The position numbers and the translations under genes were made by a program. Under the pieces are notes generated by a model that worked only from the letters and a program-made list of their open reading frames with translations, had not been told where the DNA came from and did not search any database. Positions 24,675 to 33,900 of a stretch of 64,000 bases of DNA are shown here, piece by piece. This stretch comes from CAVQBP01 sp963848195 (GTDB taxonomy: Bacteria > Bacteroidota > Ignavibacteria > Ignavibacteriales > Ignavibacteriaceae), in NCBI GenBank assembly GCA_963848195.1, contig CAWKCY010000020.1, positions 310,001-374,000 on the forward strand. Reading direction: 5' to 3'. Positions within the stretch are counted from its first letter, which is position 1. Each line of letters opens with the position of its first letter.

Positions 24675-27023
24675 ATGGAAAACCAAAAAATCGACTTCTT
24701 AATCAAGCTGAACCCTCTTGCAAAGAGCGCAAATCAAGGTTCGAAGGATTTTACAGAAAAGTTATGTGAGTATATCGTTGAAGAATTCAGGTTAGAAAAT
24801 GTTGTTATTTTCAGAGTAAATGATGATGAAAGTTTAAAAGTCATAGGTAAATCTTCAGCCGTAAAAAAATACAATAATTCAGCCATATCATATAAATGTC
24901 CGAAATGCACGTCAGAACTTTCGAACACAAATCCGATTAATTATAATAGTCATCAGAATTGCGGAGTTCCGGTTTCCGAATCTAATAAAAGTGAAGGAAG
25001 TATATTATTAAAAATACCGGGAGATAAAAAAGTAGTTGTAAAGTTCAGTTATCCTAACCTTTCAGTAAAGATTGAGAACCAAGTAAACATAATCGGGAAT
25101 TTGATTATTAATCTTATTCAAAACTGGTTTAAAAATGTTAACAGCAGCAATTCAATAGCAAATATAATAACCAGTATAGCTCACGAGCTCAGAACACCGA
25201 CAAACAGTATAATGGGTTTTGCATCTTTACTTAATGAAGATAATCTCTCACCTTCTCAGGCTGAATATGTCGCCACACTTAAAGAGAATGCATTCAATCA
25301 TCTATCATTAATTAATGATTTAATAGACCTTTCAAAAATTGAATCCGGTAATTTTAAAGAGACATTGACCAGCATAAACCTTAAAGCATTTATAGACGAA
25401 ATCCTGAAATTATTTAAAGATAAGGCAATCAATAAAAATGTAGACTTTTTGTTAAATATTGATAAGGAAATCCCGGAGAAAGTAAGCCTGGATTCTCAAA
25501 AGCTAAGGTATATTTTTGTCACTATTATCACTTATTCACTTAGGTTAACTGAAAAAGGACGAATATCAATACACATCACAAGCAGCTCTTCTAATAAATT
25601 GGATATTAAGATTTCAGATACGAGCATAGGTCTGTCCCAAAAGCAGCTGAAAGAAGTATTTAAACCTTTTTCATTGCTGGATATGGCTAATAATAAGGTA
25701 GGAAATATATCGGGGTTAAGTCTCTTTCTTGTAAAAAGATATATAGAGTTTTTAAATGGAGAGATTGAGGTATCCAGTTCAATTGGTAAAGGTACCAACT
25801 ATAATATAGTTTTAGGTGTAGAAAGCTTAGGCTCCATAGAGGAAAAGATAAGTGGTCTGCCAAAAGCAGGAGCAAAAAACAGGGTTTTAGTAGTTGAGGA
25901 TGATTATGCAACATCCAAGTTATTAAGCAACTACTTGACTAAATGGGGCTATGATCCGGTTATAGTTAATTCTGCCGGGCAGGCAATTAAATCTATTGAA
26001 AAAGAAATTTTTCTTGCAGTTCTTATGGACATAATTTTACCGGATTCAAATGGGTTCGAACTTTTAAAGAATATCAGAGCACATAAAAATTGTAAAAATA
26101 CTCCTATTATTGTCTGTTCCGTTGAAGCTGAACAGCAAAAAGCTTTTCTAATGGGGGCTGTGGAATATTTTATAAAACCAATTAAATATAAATATCTTGT
26201 CGAAGTCCTTCAGAATTACAGACTAAAAAGGGATTCCAATATTTTAATAGTTGATGATGATGTCCCAACACTTAATCTTATAAAGGAAGCCGTAATACAG
26301 GCAGGATACAATGCCATTGCCGAGTCTCATTCCGAAAAAGTTAGTCAAATGATTGAAAATATGCAGCTTGACCTTGCAATTATAGACCTCGATATGCCGG
26401 AAGTAAATGGTTACGATTTAATAAAGCAAATTAAATCCCAGTCTAAATTTTCAAGACTTCCCGTAATAATTTATACCGGGAAAGAAAATTATAAAGAAGA
26501 TTTAAAAAAGATAGATGGTCTATTTGAAGATCTCCTCGAAAAGAACAGCACGAATATAGAGGATTTATCCGAGGTAGTGACACAAATGATAAACCGCTAT
26601 GATGAACCAACCCCTCCGGAAAAGCTAAAAGAGGAACCGAATGTAGTAAGAATTCTTTTGGTAGAAGATTATAAGCATTCACAAATTATTGTTACACGTC
26701 TGCTCAAAAAAAATAATTTCGAACATATTGTAGTAGTTGAGAACGGAGTTGAAGCAATAGAAAAAGTTACAGAACAAAAATTTGACCTTATTTTAATGGA
26801 TATGCAGATGCCTATTATGAATGGATTTGAAGCTACAGAGAAAATCAGGGAAATGCCCGATTATAAGGACACCCCTATAATTGCACTTACCGCTTTTGCA
26901 ATGAAGGGAGACAGGGAAAAATGCCTGGATGCAGGGGCTACAGACTATATACCAAAGCCAATAGACAGCCAGGAATTTATTGAAAAGGTAAAATATTATA
27001 CAGAATCAAAAGTTAGTGTATAA
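24675..27023 (+). CDS. Hybrid histidine kinase with three receiver domains and a degenerate ATPase domain
   Basis: 782 residues without membrane helices. Residues 20-155 look like a GAF-type sensor with a CPKC pair and a later cysteine. HisKA has the H-box SIAHELRTPTNSIMG with H170. The ATPase domain is altered: the N-box region reads FVTIITYSLRLTEKG with Tyr where the Mg/ATP asparagine belongs, the G1 box is DTSIGL, and the G2 region GNISGLSLFLVK lacks most glycines. Three receivers follow with phospho-acceptors D452, D571 and D709. It may work as a phosphorelay or phosphatase hub. It is divergent from the cyclase-type regulator, a likely partner. Confidence 0.88.
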   Translation: MENQKIDFLIKLNPLAKSANQGSKDFTEKLCEYIVEEFRLENVVIFRVNDDESLKVIGKSSAVKKYNNSAISYKCPKCTSELSNTNPINYNSHQNCGVPVSESNKSEGSILLKIPGDKKVVVKFSYPNLSVKIENQVNIIGNLIINLIQNWFKNVNSSNSIANIITSIAHELRTPTNSIMGFASLLNEDNLSPSQAEYVATLKENAFNHLSLINDLIDLSKIESGNFKETLTSINLKAFIDEILKLFKDKAINKNVDFLLNIDKEIPEKVSLDSQKLRYIFVTIITYSLRLTEKGRISIHITSSSSNKLDIKISDTSIGLSQKQLKEVFKPFSLLDMANNKVGNISGLSLFLVKRYIEFLNGEIEVSSSIGKGTNYNIVLGVESLGSIEEKISGLPKAGAKNRVLVVEDDYATSKLLSNYLTKWGYDPVIVNSAGQAIKSIEKEIFLAVLMDIILPDSNGFELLKNIRAHKNCKNTPIIVCSVEAEQQKAFLMGAVEYFIKPIKYKYLVEVLQNYRLKRDSNILIVDDDVPTLNLIKEAVIQAGYNAIAESHSEKVSQMIENMQLDLAIIDLDMPEVNGYDLIKQIKSQSKFSRLPVIIYTGKENYKEDLKKIDGLFEDLLEKNSTNIEDLSEVVTQMINRYDEPTPPEKLKEEPNVVRILLVEDYKHSQIIVTRLLKKNNFEHIVVVENGVEAIEKVTEQKFDLILMDMQMPIMNGFEATEKIREMPDYKDTPIIALTAFAMKGDREKCLDAGATDYIPKPIDSQEFIEKVKYYTESKVSV

Positions 27024-27077
27024 AAATAAGTTTATCTTGTTAGAGTAATTTTGTTAGCGGAATCTAATTTTAATTTT

Positions 27078-27479
27078 TCAAAAGTGCTGATTTTCACCTA
27101 ACCTCATTTTTTTATTTATTTTATTTAAATTCTCTTTGACTCTAAACTTAGTAATTTTTTTTACTAATTTATAAGGAATTGGTTTATTCAACGGAAACCT
27201 AATAGTACCTTTTGAAGTCTCATATAGTGACAAGTCCTTGCTAAAAACTTTTATTGCATTTGCAGTGGGAAAAAAACCTATATGATTTTTAAAAGCTCCG
27301 AAATAAACCAGAATACCGTTTAATTTGAAAGCCGGGAGCTGATAACTTATTACTTCCTCCGATTCAGGTGCAGCCTCTTTAATGGTCTTTCTTATATCTT
27401 CCAGAATATTTTGCACATCTTTAGGAAAGATATTTATGTATTCATTTATCGTTTTGAATTTTTTTTTTGTTGATACCAT
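27078..27479 (-). CDS. DUF1801 (YdhG-like) protein
   Basis: 133 residues with the DUF1801 pattern: FKTINEYINIFPKDVQNILE, then APESEEVISYQLPAFKLNG and VYFGAFKNHIGFFPTA. Family members include B. subtilis FrataxiN-like YdhG, described as an iron chaperone, but most are uncharacterised. A strong AGGAG precedes the ATG. It is the last of five small minus-strand genes (27078-29378) facing a GlxA-type regulator. Confidence 0.85.
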   Translation of the reverse strand: MVSTKKKFKTINEYINIFPKDVQNILEDIRKTIKEAAPESEEVISYQLPAFKLNGILVYFGAFKNHIGFFPTANAIKVFSKDLSLYETSKGTIRFPLNKPIPYKLVKKITKFRVKENLNKINKKMRLGENQHF

Positions 27480-27490
27480 TATATCATCTC

Positions 27491-28039
27491 CTAATGTCTT
27501 TCATAATGTAAAGCTGCTACTCCTGAATTGAATATTACTGAGTCGAGTAATCTAAGGTCAACTCTTTTATCTAAACTTTCAAACAATTGCTTTCCCTTTC
27601 CCAGAATAATAGGGTGTGTTAAAAACCAGAATTCATCAATTAAATCATGAAATATCAGGTTTGAAGCAAGACTCAAACTGCCTATCAAAATATTTTTACC
27701 GTTCTGATTTTTTAATTTAAGAATTTCTTCAATAAGATTTTCTTTTTTTAGTTTAGTATTGTTCCAGCTGACTTTATCTAAAGTTCTTGAAAAAACAATT
27801 TTATTTATGCTGTTGATTTGATTTGCGAATTCAATCATACTTTTAGTACATATAGGGTTCTCAGCAGCGGTTGGCCAGAAACTTTCCATAAGCTGGTATG
27901 TTCTGCGACCAAACAATAGCGTATCAGCATTCTTTAACAAATTAGTAAAAAAATCGTGTAATTGATTATCAGCTATAACTGCCGTATGATCAGCAAAACC
28001 GTCAATAGTTATATTTATAGAAAATGATACTTTTCTCAT
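27491..28039 (-). CDS. Dihydrofolate reductase / RibD C-terminal family protein
   Basis: 182 residues of the RibD-C/DHFR-like fold. Visible features: the N-terminal SINITIDGFADH, LFGRRTYQLMESFWP, FSRTLDKVSWNN, ILIGSLSLASNLIFHDLIDEF and HPIILGKGKQLFE, all typical of the YyaP/YwjB-like group. Members bind NADPH, but the physiological substrate is usually unknown. It is not a likely source of the cell's folate-pathway DHFR. It lies 11 bp before the DUF1801 gene, in the same small-enzyme group. Confidence 0.88.
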   Translation of the reverse strand: MRKVSFSINITIDGFADHTAVIADNQLHDFFTNLLKNADTLLFGRRTYQLMESFWPTAAENPICTKSMIEFANQINSINKIVFSRTLDKVSWNNTKLKKENLIEEILKLKNQNGKNILIGSLSLASNLIFHDLIDEFWFLTHPIILGKGKQLFESLDKRVDLRLLDSVIFNSGVAALHYERH

Positions 28040-28117
28040 TTTTCCTGACCGGCTCTTCCTTTTACATTTATACTATGTTTTATCTTTATAATTAAAGCTA
28101 GGTTTAAATGATTTTAA

Positions 28118-28522
28118 TTACCTATTCATTAAGGGCTGCAGTATACTAACTCGATTATTTTCAGTGTCAATAAAAGAAACATACGTTCCTACACCTGGAA
28201 TCTCCATAGGTTCACCCAAAATCTTACCTCCCGCTTTTTTAATTTTCTCTATTGATTCCTTAATATCATCAACGGCTATTACAACCGAAGGATAATTTAA
28301 TTTTGGATCTTCTAATTTCTGGTAAAACCCACCATTTATAGAACCAGGATTTTTAGGTCTACCGTTTACATCAGATTCAGAAGTTGATACGACTACATAC
28401 TCACCCATTTCCGGTCCGAACTGCTGCGTCTGCCAGCCGAATACGTTCGAATAAAAATCGGACATTCGTTTCTTATTTTCGGCAGCCATTTCAAAATGTA
28501 CAACAGGATTCATCTTGTTCAT
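28118..28522 (-). CDS. VOC (glyoxalase/bleomycin-resistance) family protein
   Basis: 134-residue vicinal-oxygen-chelate protein made of two beta-alpha-beta-beta-beta modules. Metal-ligand style residues appear in PVVHFEMAAENKKRMSDFY (His, first strand) and in the late TYVSFIDTENNRVSILQP. The wording FYSNVFGWQTQQFGPEMGEY matches the GFA/lyase-like VOC subgroup often found beside AraC regulators. The substrate is not predictable. An internal ATG at codon 4 is an alternative start. Confidence 0.88.
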   Translation of the reverse strand: MNKMNPVVHFEMAAENKKRMSDFYSNVFGWQTQQFGPEMGEYVVVSTSESDVNGRPKNPGSINGGFYQKLEDPKLNYPSVVIAVDDIKESIEKIKKAGGKILGEPMEIPGVGTYVSFIDTENNRVSILQPLMNR

Positions 28523-28596
28523 TTCTGATCTCCTTTAATTTATAGTAATGTAAATTGATTATTGCCAATTGTTATTTTATTTTTTACTTTTTAGAA

Positions 28597-28983
28597 CTAT
28601 TCCTGTTCAAGTACTGATAAAATATTTCCCGCCGGATCTTTAAACCATGCTATCTTTGGACCTTCACCTCGAAAGATTCCATCTTGGTCAGTTTTTAAAT
28701 CAGGTTCATTATAAATTTCAAATTTTACCCCTTTACCAGTTAATTCTGCTACTGCTTTTTCAACATTTTTAACAGGAAAATTAAGAATTGTAAATGTAGC
28801 CGGTGTATGATTAGTCTTAGAATATATTAAGACTTTATTTTCACCGGTAAGATTTATTTGTAACAATCCTTTCATTACCGGAACATCTGAAACATCCAGT
28901 CCGAGCTTACGGCTGTAAAAATCTCTTGCTTTCTCAATATCATCAACTGAGAAACTGCTAAAAGCCTTAACTTCTTTAAGCAT
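28597..28983 (-). CDS. VOC family protein (second copy)
   Basis: 128 residues with the same fold as its neighbour but a different subgroup: FSSFSVDDIEKARDFYSRKL, a central VLIYSKTNHTPATFTILNF and a C-terminal KIAWFKDPAGNILSVLEQE. The final glutamate-containing strand matches a metal ligand in glyoxalase-like proteins. It is too diverged from 28118-28522 to be a recent duplication. It belongs to the same operon-like cluster. Confidence 0.88.
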   Translation of the reverse strand: MLKEVKAFSSFSVDDIEKARDFYSRKLGLDVSDVPVMKGLLQINLTGENKVLIYSKTNHTPATFTILNFPVKNVEKAVAELTGKGVKFEIYNEPDLKTDQDGIFRGEGPKIAWFKDPAGNILSVLEQE

Positions 28984-29009
28984 TACTTGCTCCTTCCTAT
29001 TTTATTTTT

Positions 29010-29378
29010 TTATTGTTCACCTAAATCAACAATGTATGTAGTCAATTCATCGATCTTACCACCTCTTAAATGATAAATATCGCAATAAGCAGGATTGTTA
29101 TTTTTAATTCCTTTACTCTCAACCACTACAAAATCTCCTTCAGCTATAATATTTTTGATGCTGCAGGAATGGGAAGCATCTTCCATTTTGGTTGAAGACT
29201 TCTGCCAAAGCTCCATCATTTCAAATGCAGAAACAAAATTACTTTTACCGTTTATAGGTGGCATTCCAACTATATTCCATCTAATATCATCAGTCAGAAG
29301 TTCTAAACAAAAGGAATAATTTTTTGTTGTAAATTCTTTAATAATCCTTTCAATAATCTTTTTATTTTTTACTGACAT
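29010..29378 (-). CDS. SnoaL-like / NTF2-fold protein
   Basis: 122 residues from the ATG at 29378 (an upstream ATG at 29399 adds seven mostly aromatic residues). Cone-shaped alpha+beta barrel pattern: helix IERIIKEFTTKNYSFCLELL, strand DDIRWNIVG, helix FVSAFEMMELWQ, and terminal strands DFVVVESKGI and AYCDIYHLRGGKIDELTTYI. NTF2-like proteins cover isomerases, cyclases and plain binding proteins; no catalytic residue singles one out. It is the first gene of the small-enzyme group. Confidence 0.8.
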   Translation of the reverse strand: MSVKNKKIIERIIKEFTTKNYSFCLELLTDDIRWNIVGMPPINGKSNFVSAFEMMELWQKSSTKMEDASHSCSIKNIIAEGDFVVVESKGIKNNNPAYCDIYHLRGGKIDELTTYIVDLGEQ

Positions 29379-29433
29379 AAAATGTATAAAAAAAAACATA
29401 TTTATGAGAAGAGAAATATTTCTTAAATAATGT

Positions 29434-29472
29434 GATTCTTAACCACACTTCTATTCCGTTCAGAATGACAAA
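29434..29472. repeat. Dispersed GATTCTT...CAGAATGACA repeat, copy 1
   Basis: Begins GATTCTTAACCACACTTC and ends TTCCGTTCAGAATGACAAA. A closer-to-consensus copy is at 56823-56860. ATTCT and AGAAT can pair at the ends, so it may form a small hairpin. Confidence 0.7.
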
Positions 29473-29525
29473 AATTGTAATTTCACTTAATAATAAGAAC
29501 TGATACACAATTGCATATCAAAAAT

Positions 29526-29592
29526 AAATATGAATTTCTATAAGTGGAAGGTGCAACTACGTCAATTTCAGGGGTTAAATGCGACTAATTTT
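29526..29592. repeat. 67-bp element, copy 1 (diverged)
   Basis: Aligns without gaps to the copies at 29751 and 36849. Its best-conserved parts are GGAAGGTGCAACTACG and TTAAATGCGAC. A candidate protein-binding region; the dyad ATTG-CAAT of the other copies is weakened here. Confidence 0.55.
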
Positions 29593-29597
29593 TATTT

Positions 29598-29633
29598 GCC
29601 ACAAAGTCACTAAGAACACGAAGATACACAAAG
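29598..29633 (+). repeat. Solitary arm of the GxxExxY-cassette repeat
   Basis: Begins GCCACAAAGTCAC and ends ATACACAAAG, resembling the arms at 21237 and 21662 (same outer 9 bases, same CACAAAG end). No partner arm or gene lies next to it. Confidence 0.75.
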
Positions 29634-29750
29634 ATTTTTTCCTTTTTAATCAAACTCCAGTTAGTAATAAATAATAATTGCAAAAATAAATAGGTTCAGA
29701 GGCGTGATTAATATCACTATAAATGCATATTTTTGTTTCAAAAATGGATA

Positions 29751-29817
29751 AATATCGCGAATATGCCTGATGAAGGTGTACATACTGCAACCCTAGAGGT
29801 TGATTGCGACAATGCTA
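29751..29817. repeat. 67-bp element, copy 2, 69 bp upstream of the GlxA-type regulator
   Basis: Aligns without gaps to the copy at 36849-36915: 46 of 67 positions match, including a perfect 20-bp core GGTTGATTGCGACAATGCTA that contains the dyad ATTG-CGA-CAAT. The position upstream of a regulator start fits an operator or promoter-linked site. Confidence 0.7.
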
Positions 29818-29886
29818 TTTTATAAATTCAATTCCCGGTTTCCTAAACAGATTAAACAATTTATATATATTAATTCGAGAGGAATA

Positions 29887-30861
29887 ATGAAACATGTATC
29901 AATTATCGTAACAAAGGGAGCTATATTAGGTAATATAGAAGGTCCAAGACAGGTATTTGCGGAAGTTAATAACCTTTTGGCTAGTACAAATAATCCCCCA
30001 CTATTTGAGATTAAACTTGTTGGTTTGTCGAATGAATCTCAATTGAATGATGGTTTATATACAATTTCCACCAGTTTATTAACAGATATAGAAAAAACGG
30101 ATCTTATTATTATTCCTGCTATGTATGGTGATTTAAGAAAAGCAATTGAACTTAATAAAGACTTTATTCCATGGATATTAAAGCAGTATAAACAGGGTGC
30201 AGAAATTGCCAGTCTTTGCCTTGGAGCATTTTTACTTGCTTCTACAGGGTTATTAAAAGGACGAAAATGTGCAACTCATTGGCTTGCTGCAAATGTTTTT
30301 AGGATAATGTTTCCGGATATTGAATTGGTCGAAGACAAAATTATAACAGATGAACATGGGATATATTCCAGCGGAGGAGCATATTCGTCTTTAAATCTTA
30401 TATTATATCTTGTGGAGAAATTTGCCGGCAGGCAGGCTGCCGTTTACTGTTCAAAAGCATTCCAGATTGATATTCAAAGAGACAGCCAGTCTCCTTTTAT
30501 AATATTCACCGGACAAAAAGAACATGACGATGATTCAATAAAGAAAGCTCAAGAATATATAGAAAGCAATTTTCATGAAAAGGTGACAGTGGATCAGCTT
30601 GCATCCATGGTAGCTTTAAGCAGAAGAAACCTTGAACGAAGGTTCAAAAAAGCTACAAGTAATACTGTTACCGAATATATCCAGCGAGTTAAGATTGAGG
30701 CAGCAAAAATGAGCCTGGAATCATCAAGAGAAAATGTAAATGAAGTGATGTATAACGTTGGCTATCAGGATCCTAAAGCATTTAGAATTACTTTCAAACG
30801 TATAACAGGATTATCACCTATACAGTATAGAAAGAAGTATAACCGGGAACTCGCTATATAA
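29887..30861 (+). CDS. GlxA-type transcriptional regulator (DJ-1/PfpI domain plus AraC HTH)
   Basis: 324 residues from the ATG at 29887, which has GAGAGGAA upstream; a longer frame from 29800 lacks homology in its first 29 residues. Residues 1-195 form a class I glutamine-amidotransferase-like domain, with ASLCLGAFLLASTGLLKGRK carrying the nucleophile-elbow cysteine. Residues 215-320 are an AraC-type double HTH: VTVDQLASMVALSRRNLERR and VNEVMYNVGYQDPKAFRITF. Such regulators sense small molecules through the first domain. It faces the small-enzyme group and is convergent with the RND operon. Confidence 0.92.
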   Translation: MKHVSIIVTKGAILGNIEGPRQVFAEVNNLLASTNNPPLFEIKLVGLSNESQLNDGLYTISTSLLTDIEKTDLIIIPAMYGDLRKAIELNKDFIPWILKQYKQGAEIASLCLGAFLLASTGLLKGRKCATHWLAANVFRIMFPDIELVEDKIITDEHGIYSSGGAYSSLNLILYLVEKFAGRQAAVYCSKAFQIDIQRDSQSPFIIFTGQKEHDDDSIKKAQEYIESNFHEKVTVDQLASMVALSRRNLERRFKKATSNTVTEYIQRVKIEAAKMSLESSRENVNEVMYNVGYQDPKAFRITFKRITGLSPIQYRKKYNRELAI

Positions 30862-30889
30862 TTTATCTCATTTATAAAAACTCGAAGCC

Positions 30890-30916
30890 GGTGCTATCTC
30901 TCCAGGAGATAGCATC
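30890..30916. terminator. Hairpin between the convergent regulator and RND pump genes
   Basis: TGCTATCTC (30892-30900), loop TCCAG, GAGATAGCA (30906-30914): a perfect 9-bp stem that can extend by a G-T and a G-C pair. It has no long T-run, so a bidirectional transcription barrier is likely but not certain. Confidence 0.6.
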
Positions 30917-30948
30917 GTGAAATCCAGTATTCAGCCAATGATTACTCT

Positions 30949-33900
30949 TTAATCTATAACTCCTTCAGGAACTAATTTTTTTGAATCCGCATCTATTTCA
31001 TAGTTTTCATCAGAAGTTGATTTTGCGGGATTTGTAAATCTGGCTAGCAGAGTATATACAACAGGAACAATTACTAATGTTAAGAAAGTTGAAAAGAACA
31101 TTCCACCTACCACTGCCAAACCAAGTGGTCTTCTTGACTCTGCACCTGCTCCCAGGCCTATAGCAATAGGTAAAATTCCAAAAATAGTAGCAAAGGAAGT
31201 CATCAATATTGGTCTTAACCTGATTGTTGCCGCATTAATAACAGCCTCAGTAAAAGAAAGCCCTTTTGCCCGCTGCTGGTTGGCAAACTCGACAATTAGA
31301 ATAGAGTTTTTAGTGACAAGTCCAACTAGCATTATGAGCCCTATTTGAGAATATATATTGAGGCTTTGTCCAAAAATAAGAAGAGTTAATAAAGCTCCGA
31401 AAATAGCAAGAGGTACTGAAAGGAGTATAGTAAACGGATGTATAAAACTTTCAAATTGTGCAGACAATACAAGATATATAAATATTATTGCCAATATAAA
31501 CATAAAATATAAAGCAGAACTTGATGATTTGTATTCTAATGATTCTCCTGCATAATCGTGCTTAATATTTGGCAGCTTTTCCTGTGCAATACGGTCAAGA
31601 TCATTTAAGGCTTCACCTAAAGTTACTCCTGGTGCTAGATTTGCAGAAATTGTTGCTGAACGTACGCGGTTATAATGATTTAATGCTTTGGGAGCAACAG
31701 TTTTCTTAACTTTTACAACATTAGCAAGCTGAACCAGACCCCCTGTACTGCGTATATAAATATTTTGTATTTCATCCGGAGTAGCCCTGTATTCAGGTTT
31801 CATTTGCAGCATTACATCATACTGCTTAGTCCCTCTTTTAAAATCAGTAACTTTCCTTCCACCTAATAGTGTTTGAAGAGTTGACCCAATGTCTGTCACT
31901 GATACACCCAGATGAGATGCACGTTCACGGTCAATATCTACATCAAGCTGAGGTTTATTTAATCGAAGATCACTATCCATGTTTATTAAATATCCTAACT
32001 TTGATGCTTCACCCATCATTACGCCAACCGATTTATTCAATTCATCATAATTGTCCGCCTCGAGAACATACTCTATTGGATTTGAAAAATCTGCACCCAG
32101 ACTTGGCGGATTAATAACAAATGCTAATACTCCCGGAATTGATATAAGCTGGGGAAATAATTCCTGTATAATCTGCTGCTGCGATTTATTCCGTTCGCTT
32201 CTTGGTTTAAGATTCAAAAACATAAAACTATTAGTTACGCTTCCCGGACCTCCGAAGCTTAGACCGGTTGCGGTAAAAAGCCCCTGGAGTTCGGGTAGTT
32301 TTAATAATCGATTTTCAATTTCTTTAACATAACTGTCAGTATATTCTAAAGTAGCACCTTCAGGAGCAACCACAATTCCAAAACCAACTCCGCGATCTTC
32401 CACAGGGACAAGCTCACTCGGTAATAATCTGAATAAGAGAACACCAATAATGATTACAGCAACACTACATAAAACCATCAAAGCCCTATGGTGCAGAGAC
32501 CAACCGAGAAGTTTTGCGTATAAAATATTTAACTTTTCAAAGAAGGAATCGAAAGATCTGGAGGCCCAGCTTTTACTTACACCATGGAGTGGTCTCAGGA
32601 TCTGTGATGATATCATAGGTGTGAGAGTCAGAGCGACAAACCCGGAAATTAATACAGCTACAGCTACAGCAATACCGAATTCATTAAAGAGTCTCCCCAC
32701 ATTTCCGGATAAGAACGCGAGAGGAATAAATACAGCTACAAGGGCAATTGTAGTAGAAACAATAGCAAAACCAATTTCTTTACTTCCATCAATTGCAGCC
32801 TGCCAGCGGCTCTTACCCATTTCCATATGGCGATAGATGTTTTCGAGTACCACAATTGCGTCATCGACTACTAAACCAATAGCCAGGACCAATCCAAGTA
32901 ATGTAAGAATATTTATTGTAAACCCGGCGAAATAAACTGCTGCTAAGGCTCCTATAATAGATATAGGTATTGCAATAGAAGGAATAATTGTTGCCCGAAA
33001 ACTTTTTAAAAATGCCAGTACAACAAGAATAACCAGGATTAAGGCAATTATTAAAGTCTGTTCAACTTCAGAAATAGATTCTTTAATAAATTCCGAACTG
33101 TCATAAGCAATGTCCAGCTTCATACCTTCAGGGAGCAGTTTAGATAATTCGGGAATTTGTTTTTTTATTTCGGCAGCAACATCCACAGTACTAGCCCTGG
33201 ATTGTTTCACAATACCTAAACCAATTGCAGGCTTTCCCATCCATCTTGCCACTGATCTTTCATCTTCAGCTCCAACTTTAACATCCGATACATCGCGGAG
33301 GCGAACTATATCATTTCCCTTTTGGGAGACTATTATAGAGCCGAATTCTTCCGGCGTAGTTAGATCTCCTCTTGTACGAACCGAAAATTCCCGTTTTACT
33401 CCTTCAACTCTGCCTCCGGGAATCTCTGCATTTTCTTTTCTAATTGCTGTTTCTATATCCTGAGATGTTAATCCGTGAGCAGCCATTCTCAGAGGATCTA
33501 ACCACACCCGCATAGCATACTTTCTTTCTCCGCCGAGTATTACAGAACCGACCCCCGGCATTCGTTGGATCCTTTCTTTTAAAATACGGTCAGCAAAATC
33601 AGATAATTCCAGTCCCGAATGATGTGTACTTGAAAGAGCAAGCCATACTATTGCCTGTGCATTTGCGTCTACTTTAGAAATTACCGGATCATCTATTTCC
33701 TGAGGAAGATTGCCTCTTACACGGGAGACTCTGTCTCTGACATCATTTGCAGCTTCATTAACATCACGGTTCAATTCGAATTCAATTGTTATTACAGAAC
33801 CTCCTTCACTGCTGGAAGAGGTAATGGTTTTTACCCCTTCTAAAGTAGCAAACTGCTCTTCAAGTATATCAGTAATTTCCGTTTCAATAACATTTGAACT

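Larger units (their letters stand above)
29400..29886. promoter_or_regulatory. Divergent regulator/enzyme intergenic region with several repeats
   Basis: About 490 bp between the SnoaL-like gene and the GlxA-type regulator. It contains a GATTCTT...GTTCAGAATGACA repeat (29434-29472), two copies of a 67-bp element (29526-29592 and 29751-29817) and a lone GxxExxY-cassette arm (29598-29633). No protein-coding frame seems real. Confidence 0.55.
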
